Notes: a model not told the origin generated them from the sequence alone. A DNA stretch of 64,000 nt from Psychrobacter sp. AH5 (GCF_040371085.1 NZ_JAMBMT010000001.1:1922001-1986000), one strand, 5' to 3'. Positions 20,284-30,104 are shown, counted from the stretch's first letter. Made by a program: numbers and translations.

Positions 20284-20352
20284 GTTCAGACTTTATCGAA
20301 ATATCTCATCAAAAATACGATAAACAGTACGAATATTTATGAAAGAATTATG

Positions 20353-20721
20353 TTATTTCTGAGCTAAAGCTTCAAACTCGTCTTCATCAAAACCGCAAAG
20401 TAATACGGAGTTATCTGCTATTTTACCTACTACGATTGGACGCTTAATCATACTAGTATTCTCTACCAATAAATCGATAGCTTTATTAACGTCAGCGTCA
20501 GCAGCCTGTTTTTGCTCATCGGTCAGTTTTCGCCAAGTGGTTCCACGTTTATTTAGCACTTTATCGATGCCTAATTCATTGACCCAGCGCTGTACCGTTT
20601 CTTTATCGATGCCTTGTTTTTTATAGTCATGAAAATCATAACTAACGCCTAGCTCACCGAGCTTATTAAACGCTTTTTTCATCGTGCTGCATGATTTTAT
20701 ACCGTAGATAGTGATGGTCAT
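20353..20721 (-). CDS. ArsC/Spx-family reductase-like protein (YffB type)
   Basis: A 122-residue thioredoxin-fold protein of the arsenate-reductase-like family. It begins MTITIYGIKSCSTMKKAFNKL with a CSTMKKA active-site turn (one cysteine, not CxxC). It then has YDFHDYKKQGIDKETVQRWV, NKRGTTWRKL and a late IKRPIVV segment. The TTWRKL motif is typical of the YffB subgroup rather than true arsenate reductases. No ars genes are nearby, so arsenate resistance should not be assumed. It is convergent with the small membrane gene and divergent from leuS. Confidence 0.85.
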   Translation of the reverse strand: MTITIYGIKSCSTMKKAFNKLGELGVSYDFHDYKKQGIDKETVQRWVNELGIDKVLNKRGTTWRKLTDEQKQAADADVNKAIDLLVENTSMIKRPIVVGKIADNSVLLCGFDEDEFEALAQK

Positions 20722-20870
20722 AATGTTTGCCTATATGATATTCATCTAAAATTAAAGTTCTTGTCCTTGATTACTGCGCTATTATTACGCTGGCCCATCG
20801 CATTTTTTGCCGATTTGCGCTATTCTAGCGTATCTAATTTCTTATCAAAATATTCAATCTCGAGCCAACT

Positions 20871-23558
20871 ATGAGCAATACAGTGACATCTGATCAAACC
20901 GAAAATAATTATTATAACCCGCAAGCGATAGAAAGCGCGCAGCAAGCTAAATGGGCGACCGATAAGCGCTTTGAGGTCGGTAATGAGCCAAGCGATAAAC
21001 CGAGTCGCTATATGTTATCGATGTTCCCTTACCCTAGTGGCAAGCTGCATATGGGCCACGTGCGTAACTATACCATCTCTGACGTGCTGAGCCGTTATTA
21101 CCGTCTAAAAGGGTTTGAGGTTATGCAGCCGATGGGCTGGGATGGTTTTGGCCTGCCTGCCGAAAACGCGGCCATTGCCAATCAGACGCCGCCTGCCCAG
21201 TGGACTTTTGCTAATATTGACAATATGCGCGCGCAACTCAAATTATTAGGCTTATCGATCGATTGGTCACGCGAGTTTGCCACCTGCGATCCTGAATATT
21301 ATCAGTGGGAGCAGTGGCTGTTTTTGCAACTTTATAAAAAGGGCCTCGTCTATAAGAAGCTTGCGACCGTTAACTGGGATCCGGTGGACAATACGGTACT
21401 AGCTAACGAACAAGTCATCGACGGTAAAGGCTGGCGTAGTGGCGCGCCGGTTGAGAAACGCGATATCCCGATGTACTACTTCAATATCACTGAATACGCG
21501 GACGAGCTGCTTGATGATTTGGATCAACTAGAGGGTCATTGGCCCTCAGAAGTACTTACCATGCAGCGCAATTGGATCGGTCGTAGTGCTGGGATGGAGG
21601 TGCATTTCCCTTATGAATTAGAAGGTCAAGATAATACGCTTGATGTCTTTACTACCCGTCCGGATACTTTAATGGGCGTGACTTACGTGGCCGTTGCCGC
21701 TGAGCATCCATTGGCGCAATACGCCGCTGAAAAGGATGAAGTCATTGCTCAGTTTAATGCTTTGTGCAAAAAAGGCTCTGTCGCCGAAGCTGATTTAGCC
21801 AAAGCTGAAAAGATCGGCATGGACACTGGCTTGACGGTTACTCATCCGCTAACAGGCGAGGAGCTGCCAGTTTGGGTCGCTAATTATGTACTTATGAGCT
21901 ATGGCTCAGGCGCGGTGATGGCGGTTCCGGCACACGATGAGCGCGATTATGAATTTGCTACCAAATACAACTTACCTATTAAGCAAGTGATTGACGTACC
22001 AGCAGGTTATTTTGATGCGGCTAGATTAGAGGCTAAAAAAGAGGGCTCTGAGGTCAACCTGGCTTATACTGAGCGCAACACGCTAGTTAATTCAGGCGAG
22101 TTCGACGGTATGGACTTTGAGCAGTCTTTCGAGGCGATGCTAGCGAAGCTTGAGCCACTAGGCCTTGCCAATAAGAAAATCCAGTTCCGTCTGCGTGATT
22201 GGGGCGTATCGCGCCAGCGTTATTGGGGCTGCCCTATCCCTATGGTCAACTGCGAGCACTGCGGCACTGTACCGGTCGAAGAGCAAGATTTGCCTGTGGT
22301 GTTGCCAACTGACGTGGTTCCGGATGGACGCGGCAATCCGCTAAAAAATATGCCGGAGTTTGTCAATACTACTTGCCCTAAATGCGGCAATGCTGCCGAG
22401 CGCGAGACTGATACCTTTGATACTTTTGTCGAATCAAGCTGGTATTACGCCCGTTTTGCCAGTCCGCATGACACACAAAACATGGTCAATAAGTCAGCGG
22501 CTAATAAGTGGTTGCCGGTTGATCAATATGTCGGCGGTGTTGAGCACGCGGTGATGCATCTACTTTATGCGCGTTTTTTCCATAAGCTGATGCGCGATGA
22601 AAACTTAGTCTCAGGCGATGAGCCGTTCAAAAACCTGATGACCCAAGGTATGGTACTTGCCGGTACCTTTAATCGTACCAATAGCGATGGCAGCACGACT
22701 TACTACTTTGCCGATGATGTCGATATCGATTATAACGAGCGCGGTCAACCTATCAAAGCTATCCTCAAAGCTGACGGGCAGCCGGTGACTATTGGCAAAA
22801 TCGAGAAGATGTCTAAGTCAAAAAATAACGGCGTCGATCCACAAACCACTATCGATCAATATGGTGCAGATACCGTTCGCCTGTATACGCTATTTACCGC
22901 GCCTGCTGATCAAACGCTTGAGTGGTCAGATGACGCTCTAAAAGGCCCTTATAATTTTGTCAAAAAAGTCTGGCGTTTGACTAACGATCATATTGAGGCG
23001 TTAAATACCGCTAACTTAGAGCTGCAAGCATTAAATAATCAGCCGTTAAATACGGACAGTCTCAGCCGCGAAGCTAAGAATTTGCGCCGTAAGACCCATG
23101 AGACAGTCGCCAAAATCGATAAGGATTTAGGCGAGCGTTTAGCCCTAAACACGCCAGTATCTAGTCTTATGGAGCTTGCCAATGAGCTGACTAGCTTCAA
23201 AGCTAAGGGCGAGCAAGACTTGCAAGTTCAGCACGAAGCGCTGATAGATCTGCTTATTATGCTGTCAGTCTACGCCCCACATGCTGGTGAGCACCTGCTT
23301 GAGCAATTAAGTATAGACACCATGAGCATGAGCTACCCTACCCTCGATGCGAGCGCCTTAGTACAAGATATGGTAACTATGGTGGTGCAGGTCAACGGTA
23401 AGGTGCGCGGCAAAATGGAAGTCGCGCCTAACAGTGATCCTGAGCTACTAAAAGCTCAAGCTCGTAGTATAGATAGCGTGGCTAAGTTTCTCACCGGCGA
23501 GATCAAAAAAGAGATCGTTGTGCCTAATAAACTAGTCAATATTGTGGTTGTCGGCTAA
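20871..23558 (+). CDS. leuS: Leucyl-tRNA synthetase
   Basis: A class-I aminoacyl-tRNA synthetase that charges tRNA-Leu. The 895-residue product has the HIGH-equivalent PYPSGKLHMGHVRNY (about residues 54-68), the CP1 editing domain with TTRPDTLMGVTYVAVA and VMAVPAHDERD, and a Cys-containing zinc-like insert (CEHCG and CPKCG). The KMSKS loop is near residue 646, followed by a C-terminal VNGKVRGKM domain. Length and order are normal for bacterial LeuRS. The leuS-lptE-holA order is conserved in gammaproteobacteria and supports all three calls. Confidence 0.98.
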   Translation: MSNTVTSDQTENNYYNPQAIESAQQAKWATDKRFEVGNEPSDKPSRYMLSMFPYPSGKLHMGHVRNYTISDVLSRYYRLKGFEVMQPMGWDGFGLPAENAAIANQTPPAQWTFANIDNMRAQLKLLGLSIDWSREFATCDPEYYQWEQWLFLQLYKKGLVYKKLATVNWDPVDNTVLANEQVIDGKGWRSGAPVEKRDIPMYYFNITEYADELLDDLDQLEGHWPSEVLTMQRNWIGRSAGMEVHFPYELEGQDNTLDVFTTRPDTLMGVTYVAVAAEHPLAQYAAEKDEVIAQFNALCKKGSVAEADLAKAEKIGMDTGLTVTHPLTGEELPVWVANYVLMSYGSGAVMAVPAHDERDYEFATKYNLPIKQVIDVPAGYFDAARLEAKKEGSEVNLAYTERNTLVNSGEFDGMDFEQSFEAMLAKLEPLGLANKKIQFRLRDWGVSRQRYWGCPIPMVNCEHCGTVPVEEQDLPVVLPTDVVPDGRGNPLKNMPEFVNTTCPKCGNAAERETDTFDTFVESSWYYARFASPHDTQNMVNKSAANKWLPVDQYVGGVEHAVMHLLYARFFHKLMRDENLVSGDEPFKNLMTQGMVLAGTFNRTNSDGSTTYYFADDVDIDYNERGQPIKAILKADGQPVTIGKIEKMSKSKNNGVDPQTTIDQYGADTVRLYTLFTAPADQTLEWSDDALKGPYNFVKKVWRLTNDHIEALNTANLELQALNNQPLNTDSLSREAKNLRRKTHETVAKIDKDLGERLALNTPVSSLMELANELTSFKAKGEQDLQVQHEALIDLLIMLSVYAPHAGEHLLEQLSIDTMSMSYPTLDASALVQDMVTMVVQVNGKVRGKMEVAPNSDPELLKAQARSIDSVAKFLTGEIKKEIVVPNKLVNIVVVG

Positions 23559-23633
23559 CTTGTGCCGTTTTTTATTGAACGTTTTATTAAGTAGTGGCGT
23601 TTTAGGCTTTTTTAGCAATTAAGGATAGTAATT

Positions 23634-24323
23634 ATGGCGTATCAACTGCAAAAAGCGCAATTATTAACACTGGCAAAAAGCACAGTTGTCACTACAGTAA
23701 AACACAGTGTTGCCAAAAAGATAGTCACCTCGTTACTAGCAGCACTGCCTATGGTGACGATAACAGCGGCAGCCACTAGTTTGACCGGCTGCGGCTTTCA
23801 CTTGCGCGGCTATGATGTGCCATTACGTTTTGAAGTTGCCAAAACAGCGGTTATTATCGAGGATAATCGTCTGTCTTTTCCGTTAAAGCTGCCCCTTACC
23901 AGACGCTTAGAGAGTTTAGGGATTGAGGTCGTTGACGGGATTAGTATGATCGAACGCGCTGCTAATAGCACGGCTAACCATACTAGTGCTGAGCAAATCG
24001 CTACTATTAAAGTCGATAACCTGCGTTTTAAGCGCTATGAGTTAGTCGGAGTTTTGACTGAGATTCGTCTAGTGCTCTCCGCTGATGTCACTTATAATAG
24101 CTATCAAAACGGTCAACCTGTGACGCTGACCAATCCTATCCAAGTTGAGCGTAGCTATCAGTATAATGAGGCGTCAGTGAGCACCGATGATCAGCAGGGT
24201 AATCAGATTCGAGATTGGCTCTATGATAGTCTGGCTCGCCGGATTACCGATCAATATGTGGCTATTGACTTACCAAAAGTCGCTCCTGATACCCGTAAAG
24301 CTTCAGCTCTAATAAATCCCTAA
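23634..24323 (+). CDS. lptE: LPS-assembly lipoprotein LptE
   Basis: LptE is the outer-membrane lipoprotein that plugs the LptD barrel and helps insert lipopolysaccharide. The 229-residue product has a long signal sequence ending in the lipobox LTGC (lipid cysteine 53), immediately followed by GFHLRGYDVPLRF, the LptE family start. The ATG at 23634 follows AAGGA by about 8 bases. The long n-region (about 30 residues) is unusual, but no later start leaves a complete signal. It lies 75 bases after leuS. Confidence 0.88.
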   Translation: MAYQLQKAQLLTLAKSTVVTTVKHSVAKKIVTSLLAALPMVTITAAATSLTGCGFHLRGYDVPLRFEVAKTAVIIEDNRLSFPLKLPLTRRLESLGIEVVDGISMIERAANSTANHTSAEQIATIKVDNLRFKRYELVGVLTEIRLVLSADVTYNSYQNGQPVTLTNPIQVERSYQYNEASVSTDDQQGNQIRDWLYDSLARRITDQYVAIDLPKVAPDTRKASALINP

Positions 24324-24371
24324 TCACTATCTATTAATAACCACTAGCTGTTGATAATCACTATCTATTAA
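24322..24371 (+). repeat. Short direct repeat between lptE and holA
   Basis: A 16-base sequence beginning AATCACTATC occurs at 24322-24337 and again at 24356-24371. A partial third, diverged match lies between them. No function is evident. Confidence 0.5.
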
Positions 24372-24484
24372 CGAAACGAACCTCGTTATACTGCTAACCT
24401 CTAACTGTTAATCCTACAAGCATTGGCATACTAATTTTAGCGCTTAGATTAGTCTGCATTTGCTGAACTGGTGACCCACCTGCT

Positions 24485-25522
24485 ATGACGCAATCTTTTT
24501 TACAAGCTTACCCCAAACTATTGCAGTCCTCGGCTGCGGTAGCTGGCTTGTGGCTGGCGCATGGAGATGAGCCGCTATTACAGCAGTGGCTTGTTGACGC
24601 GCTACGTCCGCATTGGCAGGCACAAAATTATGCCATAAAACGTATTGAGCTGATATCGGTAAAGACGTGGCAAGAGGTATTGTCAGAGCTCAGTAGCCTA
24701 TCGCTATTTGATGATGCTAGCGCCCTGATAGTGACGGGTAATCATAAGCCTGATAAAGAAACTATCGCTGAGCTTGAACGATTTGCGCTTGAGGCGCAGA
24801 CGGGCGTTCACAGTCATAGCTTATTGTGGCTGACGCCAAAGCAAGATAAACGCAGTCAGAGTAGCAAATGGTTCGCCCCTTTTGCTAAGTACGGTCAAAT
24901 TATTGATTGCAATTTTTATGATGAGCGCGCGCGCCAGCAGCTCTTGCAAGTGCAAGCAGAACAATTTGGCTTACGCTTATCGGCGGAGGCGTGGCAGCTA
25001 CTGATGTCACATACCGAGCATCATCTGCTCAGCGCTTATCAAACCTTATGGCGACTGTCCTATCTGTTTGCGCCGCAGTTAGCTGATCATGGTGATAATA
25101 AAAACCTAGCCTTGGATATCAATGACTTACAAGCGGCTTTAGTTAGTGACGCGCAGTTTAGTGTGTTTGATTTATCCGATGCCATGCTTGCCGGAAATAG
25201 CTCGCAAGTAGCAAAAATCATTTATCAGCTCAAAGCCACAGATGAGCCAACTACCCTAGTACTTTGGGCAATAGCCAAAGATATGCGGCTCATTTTGGCC
25301 TTGATGGATGGGCAAGATCCACAAAGCTTAGGTATTTGGCGCAGTAAACAAAGCTTATATAGCCAAGCTTGCCGTCGTCAATCTACCGCTCAAACGGCCC
25401 AATGGCCTGATCTGCTCTATCGCTGTGATCAAGCAATTAAAGGTCTGATACGTCAGCCTGCATGGGAGCTGTTATTACAAGCTGCTCTTGAGCTATCGGG
25501 AAAGAAATTGTTTTTAGTTTAA
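24485..25522 (+). CDS. holA: DNA polymerase III subunit delta
   Basis: The delta subunit of the clamp loader opens the beta sliding clamp. The 345-residue product has the expected N-terminal region (VAGLWLAHGDEPLLQQWLVDALRPHW), the segment LSSLSLFDDASALIVTGNHKPDKETIAEL, and the C-terminal collar region (LVLWAIAKDMRLILALMDG). No Walker A is expected in this subunit and none is present. It follows leuS-lptE as in many gammaproteobacteria. Its last 9 bases overlap the stop of the convergent gene on the minus strand. Confidence 0.92.
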   Translation: MTQSFLQAYPKLLQSSAAVAGLWLAHGDEPLLQQWLVDALRPHWQAQNYAIKRIELISVKTWQEVLSELSSLSLFDDASALIVTGNHKPDKETIAELERFALEAQTGVHSHSLLWLTPKQDKRSQSSKWFAPFAKYGQIIDCNFYDERARQQLLQVQAEQFGLRLSAEAWQLLMSHTEHHLLSAYQTLWRLSYLFAPQLADHGDNKNLALDINDLQAALVSDAQFSVFDLSDAMLAGNSSQVAKIIYQLKATDEPTTLVLWAIAKDMRLILALMDGQDPQSLGIWRSKQSLYSQACRRQSTAQTAQWPDLLYRCDQAIKGLIRQPAWELLLQAALELSGKKLFLV

Positions 25523-25981
25523 ATATTTGAATAGGTTTGCAAGCTTATTTAGCCAAGTTTTCCTATTACAAGTTATGTTATTAACTGAATAAGGCGCTTT
25601 TTTCAAAGTTTCTGCTATGTCAGCTTCTTTTTTTCTACCCCACTCATAATTTAATTGCGTCATAAGTTCGATTTGCTTACTAAAACGTATGACTCTTTGA
25701 TCTTCACCAATGATACTATTCTCTTGCTCATACTCACCTGCTACCATAGAAGTTACCATCTCAAAAAATTTAAAAATGAAATCATCTACATCTAAAAAAG
25801 ACTCTCTAGATAACTCACTACCGCGCTCACATACTACATAGTGATAATAGTCATCGCTTATCTCTAAGTGTGGCTCACCAAATCCAGAAGGCCTATTTCT
25901 TAAAGTAACATCCTCAATATTCAGCCCTATCTTTTTACTATAATCATTAATTATTTTTTGAACTTGCTGATAATTTAGCAT
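25514..25981 (-). CDS. Imm63-like immunity protein (orphan)
   Basis: A 155-residue acidic protein. From memory it resembles the Imm63 family of polymorphic-toxin immunity proteins. The matching features are YHYVVCERGSELSRESFLDVDDFIFKFFE, then MVAGEYEQENSIIGEDQRVIRFSKQIELMTQLNYEWGRKKEADIAETLKKAPY, where ERG, A-EYE, RxxxFxKQxxL and the W are the recurring positions. No toxin or secretion gene is adjacent. The gene is more AT-rich than its neighbours, which hints at acquisition. An AGGAG-like site precedes the ATG at 25981. Function is inferred only from this resemblance. Confidence 0.6.
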   Translation of the reverse strand: MLNYQQVQKIINDYSKKIGLNIEDVTLRNRPSGFGEPHLEISDDYYHYVVCERGSELSRESFLDVDDFIFKFFEMVTSMVAGEYEQENSIIGEDQRVIRFSKQIELMTQLNYEWGRKKEADIAETLKKAPYSVNNITCNRKTWLNKLANLFKYLN

Positions 25982-26148
25982 AACAAACTCCTTTTTTGAT
26001 ATAGACCACTCTAATATCCTAACGTATTTTTAAACTTCTAGTTTTTTTACAAAGCACCTTAACCTTTCGCAAACTAATTGCCATATCCTTTTATGCTTTA
26101 ACGCTTTATTATAGTTAGACTCGATTTAACTGTGACTGGATTGTTGTG

Positions 26149-27549
26149 ATGCGCAAAATGAATAAAAAATCCGCTATCAAATGGGGCGTTATCGCCTTAG
26201 TGGTAATAGCTTTAGCAATATTAGCCTACAGAACCTTTAAACCCAAAGAGATTACTCCCAACTATATTACCGCAATGGTCGAAATCGGTGATATCGAAAA
26301 TAATGTCATGGCATCAGGTAAAGTCAAAGCGTTAAACACCGTTGATGTTGGTGCTCAAGTCTCAGGTGAAGTGACTCGGCTTTATGTTGAGGTGGGTGAT
26401 GAGGTGCAGCAAGGAGACTTAATTGCGCAAATCGATCAAGTCACCCAAAATAACACTCTAAGTAATGAGCAGGCCACTTTAGAGCAAAGTGTTGCCGCTA
26501 TTCAAAGCGCACAAGCAGAAGTGCTTAGCCGTCAAGCTAGTCTAAAGAGCGCACAAGCTGATCTTATTAGCCGTCAATCAGAGCTAAGACAAGCTCGAAC
26601 AGACTTCGATCGTCTGCAAGGATTGGTCGCAATCGACGCTATCTCAAAGCAAGAGTATGACACCCAAGCGACAAAAGTTGAAACGGCACAGGCAGCCGTC
26701 GCTAGTGCTCGCGCTGCTATTGATACAGCTAGGGCCGCTATTGCCACGGCTAATGCTAACGTCAGTAGTCAACAAGCGGCATTACGAAAGTCCGAGACCA
26801 ACGTCAGCACAGCAAAAGAAGACCTAAGCTACACCACTATTCGCGCGCCAATGTCAGGTACTGTCGTATCAGTAACGACCGAACAAGGCACCACAGTCAA
26901 CGCCAATCAAACTGCGCCCACTATCGTCACTTTAGCGGATTTATCGACTGTTAGAATCAACGCGCAAATCTCTGAAGCAGACGTCATTAACGTACAAGCC
27001 AATATGCCTGTTTATTTTAATATCATCGGTAATCCTGATCAGAAGTTCGACTCAGTCCTAAAAGCTATTGAGCCCGCCCCTGAAACCATCAGCGATACTA
27101 GCTCTACTGATTCTGCTATCTATTATGTCGGCTATATCGAAGTACCTAATACGGATCGTCGTTTCCGTATCGATATGACCGCGCAAGTTTATATCATTAT
27201 CAATGAGGCAAAAAATGCTTTATTGATTCCATCAGCCGCCCTGCAAGCCAGCAAACCTAATGGTTCAACTCGTAATACTAATACTAGTATTGATAAAGCG
27301 GATACCCCTGACAACTCAAAAACTGATACAGAAAGCGCTCCAAAAAATGTCAAAAACAATGCAGCCACTGCTACGGTAAGAGTATTAAAGGCTGATGGTG
27401 AAATCGTCAATCAACCTGTTACAACAGGTATCAATAATCGCGTCAATGTACAAATTTTAAGTGGCTTAAGCGAGGGTGATGAAGTCATTCTAAGCGAAGC
27501 TAGCGCAGAAGGTAGTAGTAGAGGTGGTGGTGGTGGGCGTCCCTTTTAA
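26149..27549 (+). CDS. macA: MacA-type periplasmic adaptor of an ABC efflux system
   Basis: MacA links the MacB ABC transporter to an outer-membrane channel for macrolides, peptides or other molecules. The roughly 466-residue product has a single N-terminal membrane anchor (KWGVIALVVIALAILAY) and no lipobox. The lipoyl/hairpin region includes VDVGAQVSGEVTRLYVEVGDEV, and a long coiled coil (about 100-220) is Ala/Gln/Ser-rich. LSYTTIRAPMSGTVVSVTTEQGTTVNA follows. The C-terminal part has a Thr/Asn/Lys-rich insert (about 365-405) and ends GGGGGRPF. The ATG at 26149 was chosen over a GTG one codon upstream; ATG at 26158 is also possible. It precedes macB by about 95 bases. Confidence 0.9.
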   Translation: MRKMNKKSAIKWGVIALVVIALAILAYRTFKPKEITPNYITAMVEIGDIENNVMASGKVKALNTVDVGAQVSGEVTRLYVEVGDEVQQGDLIAQIDQVTQNNTLSNEQATLEQSVAAIQSAQAEVLSRQASLKSAQADLISRQSELRQARTDFDRLQGLVAIDAISKQEYDTQATKVETAQAAVASARAAIDTARAAIATANANVSSQQAALRKSETNVSTAKEDLSYTTIRAPMSGTVVSVTTEQGTTVNANQTAPTIVTLADLSTVRINAQISEADVINVQANMPVYFNIIGNPDQKFDSVLKAIEPAPETISDTSSTDSAIYYVGYIEVPNTDRRFRIDMTAQVYIIINEAKNALLIPSAALQASKPNGSTRNTNTSIDKADTPDNSKTDTESAPKNVKNNAATATVRVLKADGEIVNQPVTTGINNRVNVQILSGLSEGDEVILSEASAEGSSRGGGGGRPF

Positions 27550-27643
27550 TCAAAGGCTTTAATGATAATTTGTAGACGTAGAGATGCATAGATTCAAAAT
27601 TTTTATAATTTTGACCGATAGACTGATATAGGCAAACGCGCAG

Positions 27644-29638
27644 ATGGATACCAAACCCTCTATTGTAAATACCGCAGCAGGTACTCCTTTGATGCAAGTA
27701 AAGGGACTGATCAAAGAGTTTAAAGCGGGCGAACAGACTATTCGCGTGCTACAAGACATCGATTTGACCATTAATCAAGGTGAAATGGTCGCTATCATCG
27801 GTCAATCAGGCTCTGGCAAGTCTACTTTAATGAATATTTTGGGCTGCTTGGATCAGGCAAGCGCAGGCGAGTATAAAATTTTTGGTAAATCAGTGAGCAA
27901 GCTTGATGCCGATGAGCTTGCAAAACTACGTCGCGAGCACTTTGGCTTTATTTTTCAGCGCTATCATCTACTAGGCGATATCAGCGCGCAAGACAATGTC
28001 TCTGTGCCTGCCGTTTATGCAGGAATGGATGGGCAAGCTCGCAATGATCGCGCCGAGAAACTGCTTTCAGATTTGGGACTAGCAGACAAAATTCGTAATC
28101 GCCCTAATCAGCTCTCAGGTGGTCAGCAGCAACGGGTTTCTATTGCGCGGGCCTTGATGAACGGTGGCGATATCATTCTAGCTGATGAGCCAACGGGTGC
28201 GCTCGATAGTAAGTCTGGTGATGATGTGATGCAAATTTTGCATGACCTAAAGGCTCAAGGTCATACGATTATCATGGTTACTCATGATCCAAACCTAGCT
28301 GAACAAGCCGAACGCGTCATTGAACTCAAAGATGGGTACAAGATTGCGGATTATAAGACCGAGCACTACAATCCGATAAATGCTCAGCCCGAGCCGATTC
28401 TTGATCAGCATCGAAAAAGTGCGTTTGGCAGCTTTATTGATCGCCTATTTGAAGCTTTTAAGATGTCACTACTCGCCATGCGCGCACATAAGATGCGTAC
28501 GCTTTTGACCATGCTAGGTATTATCATTGGTATTGCTTCGGTGGTCTCCGTGGTCGGGCTTGGTAAAGGCTCTCAAGAGCAAATCCTATCTAATATTAGC
28601 TCACTTGGCACCAATACTATTACCGTTACCGATGGTTATCCATTCGGTGATCCTAGGCGAAACTTCGGTGATGATAATTTGACACCCGATGATGCGCAAG
28701 CGGTCGCTGATCAGCCTTATGTCATTAGTGTCAGCCCGCAGCTCGATAGCAATATGAATGTACGCTACCGTAATGTACAAGAAGCGGCTAGTGTCAGCGG
28801 TGTCGGCAAAGACTATCTTAATGTCAGTGGCGAGAGCCTAGCCCAAGGTCAGGGCTTTGATGAGCAGAGTATTTTGCGCCGTACTCAAGACGTTATTATC
28901 GATAGTAATGCCCTACAGACTTTTTTTCCCGACAACCCTAACCCTATTGGTGAAGTCGTGCTTATCGGTAGCGTACCTGGACGTATTATTGGTGTGCTTG
29001 AAGAAAACAATAGCGGCTTTAGAAATACCGATACACCAACCTTTTATATGCCCTACACTACTATGCTGTCAAGGCTGATAGGCGGTACTTATATTGAGAA
29101 CTTCGTCGCGCTCATTGATAATAATATATCGTCTGCTGCCGCTGAATCCGCCATCTCAACCCTAATGATCAGCCGACATGGTACCGATGACTTTCGTATT
29201 CGTAACTCAGACTCTATTCGCGAGACCATAGAGTCAACAACGACTGCGTTAACTCTACTCATATCCTCGATCGCTATTATTGCCCTGATCGTTGGCGGTA
29301 TTGGCGTCATGAACATTATGCTGGTATCGGTAACTGAGCGTACCAATGAAATTGGTGTCCGTATGGCAGTTGGCGCTCGTCAAAACGATATAATGCAACA
29401 GTTCTTGATAGAAGCGGTGCTAGTTTGTATTTTAGGAGGATTGTTAGGTATCGGTTTAGCCTTTGCTATTGGCGAGCTGATTAACCGAGTCGGCGGTGAT
29501 AGCTTTCAAGTTATTTATTCAACAACTTCTATCGTTGCCGCTTTTGTCTGTTCGACGTTAATTGGTATTATCTTTGGATTCTTGCCAGCACGTAATGCTG
29601 CCAAACTTGATCCTGTTGAGGCTTTATCAAGAGATTAA
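27644..29638 (+). CDS. macB: MacB-type ABC efflux transporter (ATPase-permease fusion)
   Basis: A half-transporter with an N-terminal ATPase and C-terminal permease, energising export with MacA and an outer-membrane channel. The 664-residue product has Walker A GQSGSGKST (residues 53-61), the Q-loop FQRYHLL, the signature LSGGQQQR (about 158), Walker B DIILADEPTGALD, and the H-loop VTHDP. Four membrane helices follow: one near residue 290 (MRTLLTMLGIIIGIASVVSVVG) and three in the last 125 residues, with a large periplasmic domain between them. GVMNIMLVSVTERTNEIGVRMAVGAR is the FtsX/MacB signature. No channel gene is adjacent; the one at 9.8 kb or a TolC elsewhere could serve. Confidence 0.95.
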   Translation: MDTKPSIVNTAAGTPLMQVKGLIKEFKAGEQTIRVLQDIDLTINQGEMVAIIGQSGSGKSTLMNILGCLDQASAGEYKIFGKSVSKLDADELAKLRREHFGFIFQRYHLLGDISAQDNVSVPAVYAGMDGQARNDRAEKLLSDLGLADKIRNRPNQLSGGQQQRVSIARALMNGGDIILADEPTGALDSKSGDDVMQILHDLKAQGHTIIMVTHDPNLAEQAERVIELKDGYKIADYKTEHYNPINAQPEPILDQHRKSAFGSFIDRLFEAFKMSLLAMRAHKMRTLLTMLGIIIGIASVVSVVGLGKGSQEQILSNISSLGTNTITVTDGYPFGDPRRNFGDDNLTPDDAQAVADQPYVISVSPQLDSNMNVRYRNVQEAASVSGVGKDYLNVSGESLAQGQGFDEQSILRRTQDVIIDSNALQTFFPDNPNPIGEVVLIGSVPGRIIGVLEENNSGFRNTDTPTFYMPYTTMLSRLIGGTYIENFVALIDNNISSAAAESAISTLMISRHGTDDFRIRNSDSIRETIESTTTALTLLISSIAIIALIVGGIGVMNIMLVSVTERTNEIGVRMAVGARQNDIMQQFLIEAVLVCILGGLLGIGLAFAIGELINRVGGDSFQVIYSTTSIVAAFVCSTLIGIIFGFLPARNAAKLDPVEALSRD

Positions 29639-29723
29639 ACCAAACAACTCAGAATATAAAAAAGCATATACTAAGCATTTAGTAATTTTTACATAGAATT
29701 TACGTTTTTTTGGGTCTATAGGG

Positions 29724-29751
29724 TTGTATTTATCACAAGACTATATATAAT
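29724..29751 (+). promoter_or_regulatory. Likely promoter of the tRNA-Lys genes
   Basis: TTGTAT (29724-29729), a 16-base spacer and TATAAT (29746-29751). A transcript from here would carry a leader of about 270 bases containing the hairpins before reaching the first tRNA. Confidence 0.55.
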
Positions 29752-29959
29752 GTGCTCTCACGTTTAGGGATAGAAATTATCTCGATGTGGATTAGAACTT
29801 ACGTTTATTAGTTAAGTTGTAATGAATTATTCTTGCAGAGTTAAAATTGCAAGTTTTTAGTTTCAACCTTAGTTTGGATGCAAAGCCTTTAGAATTTTCG
29901 GATAAGAAAATTCTCTTGCTAAATTAAATATCGAACTTTAGGTTGTAAGTAGTATTTTT

Positions 29960-30017
29960 AGAAAACCCTATTTAAAGGGTTTTCTCTTGCGAAGCTAAAA
30001 TTGCAGTGCAATTTTTT
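29960..30017 (+). repeat. Two-hairpin leader unit, copy 1
   Basis: Hairpin A pairs AGAAAACCC (29960-29968) with GGGTTTTCT (29977-29985). Hairpin B pairs AAAATTGC (29997-30004) with GCAATTTT (30008-30015) around an AGT loop, followed by T. Linker CTTGCGAAGCTA joins them. The unit ends 11 bases before tRNA-Lys 1. Confidence 0.7.
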
Positions 30018-30028
30018 AACGCTTCTCA

Positions 30029-30104
30029 GGGCCGATAGCTCAGTTGGTAGAGCAGTTGACTTTTAATCAATTGGTCCCGCGTTCGAGTCGCGGTCGGCCC
30101 ACCA
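30029..30104 (+). tRNA. tRNA-Lys (anticodon TTT), copy 1
   Basis: A 76-base gene with acceptor arms GGGCCGA and TCGGCCC plus an encoded ACCA end. The D-arm is AGCTCAGTTGGTAGAGC, the anticodon loop CTTTTAA gives anticodon TTT, and the T-arm contains GTTCGAGTC. All stems pair. It is identical to the copy 209 bases downstream. Confidence 0.97.

Larger units (their letters stand above)
29639..30028. other. Leader region of the tRNA-Lys pair
   Basis: About 390 AT-rich bases with no protein gene. It holds a good promoter (29724-29751), a hairpin at 29891-29914, and the two-hairpin unit (29960-30017) immediately ahead of the first tRNA-Lys. A segment at 29830-29860 (CTTGCAGAG then AAAATTGCAAG) looks like a degenerate further copy of part of that unit. 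Confidence 0.6.

Noticed and set aside
20266..20287. Inverted repeat GAACTTA/TAAGTTC as a terminator
   Set aside because: It overlaps the stop codon, has low G+C and lacks a following T run.
20353..20721. Arsenate reductase for arsenic resistance
   Set aside because: The protein belongs to the YffB-like branch and no other ars genes are present.
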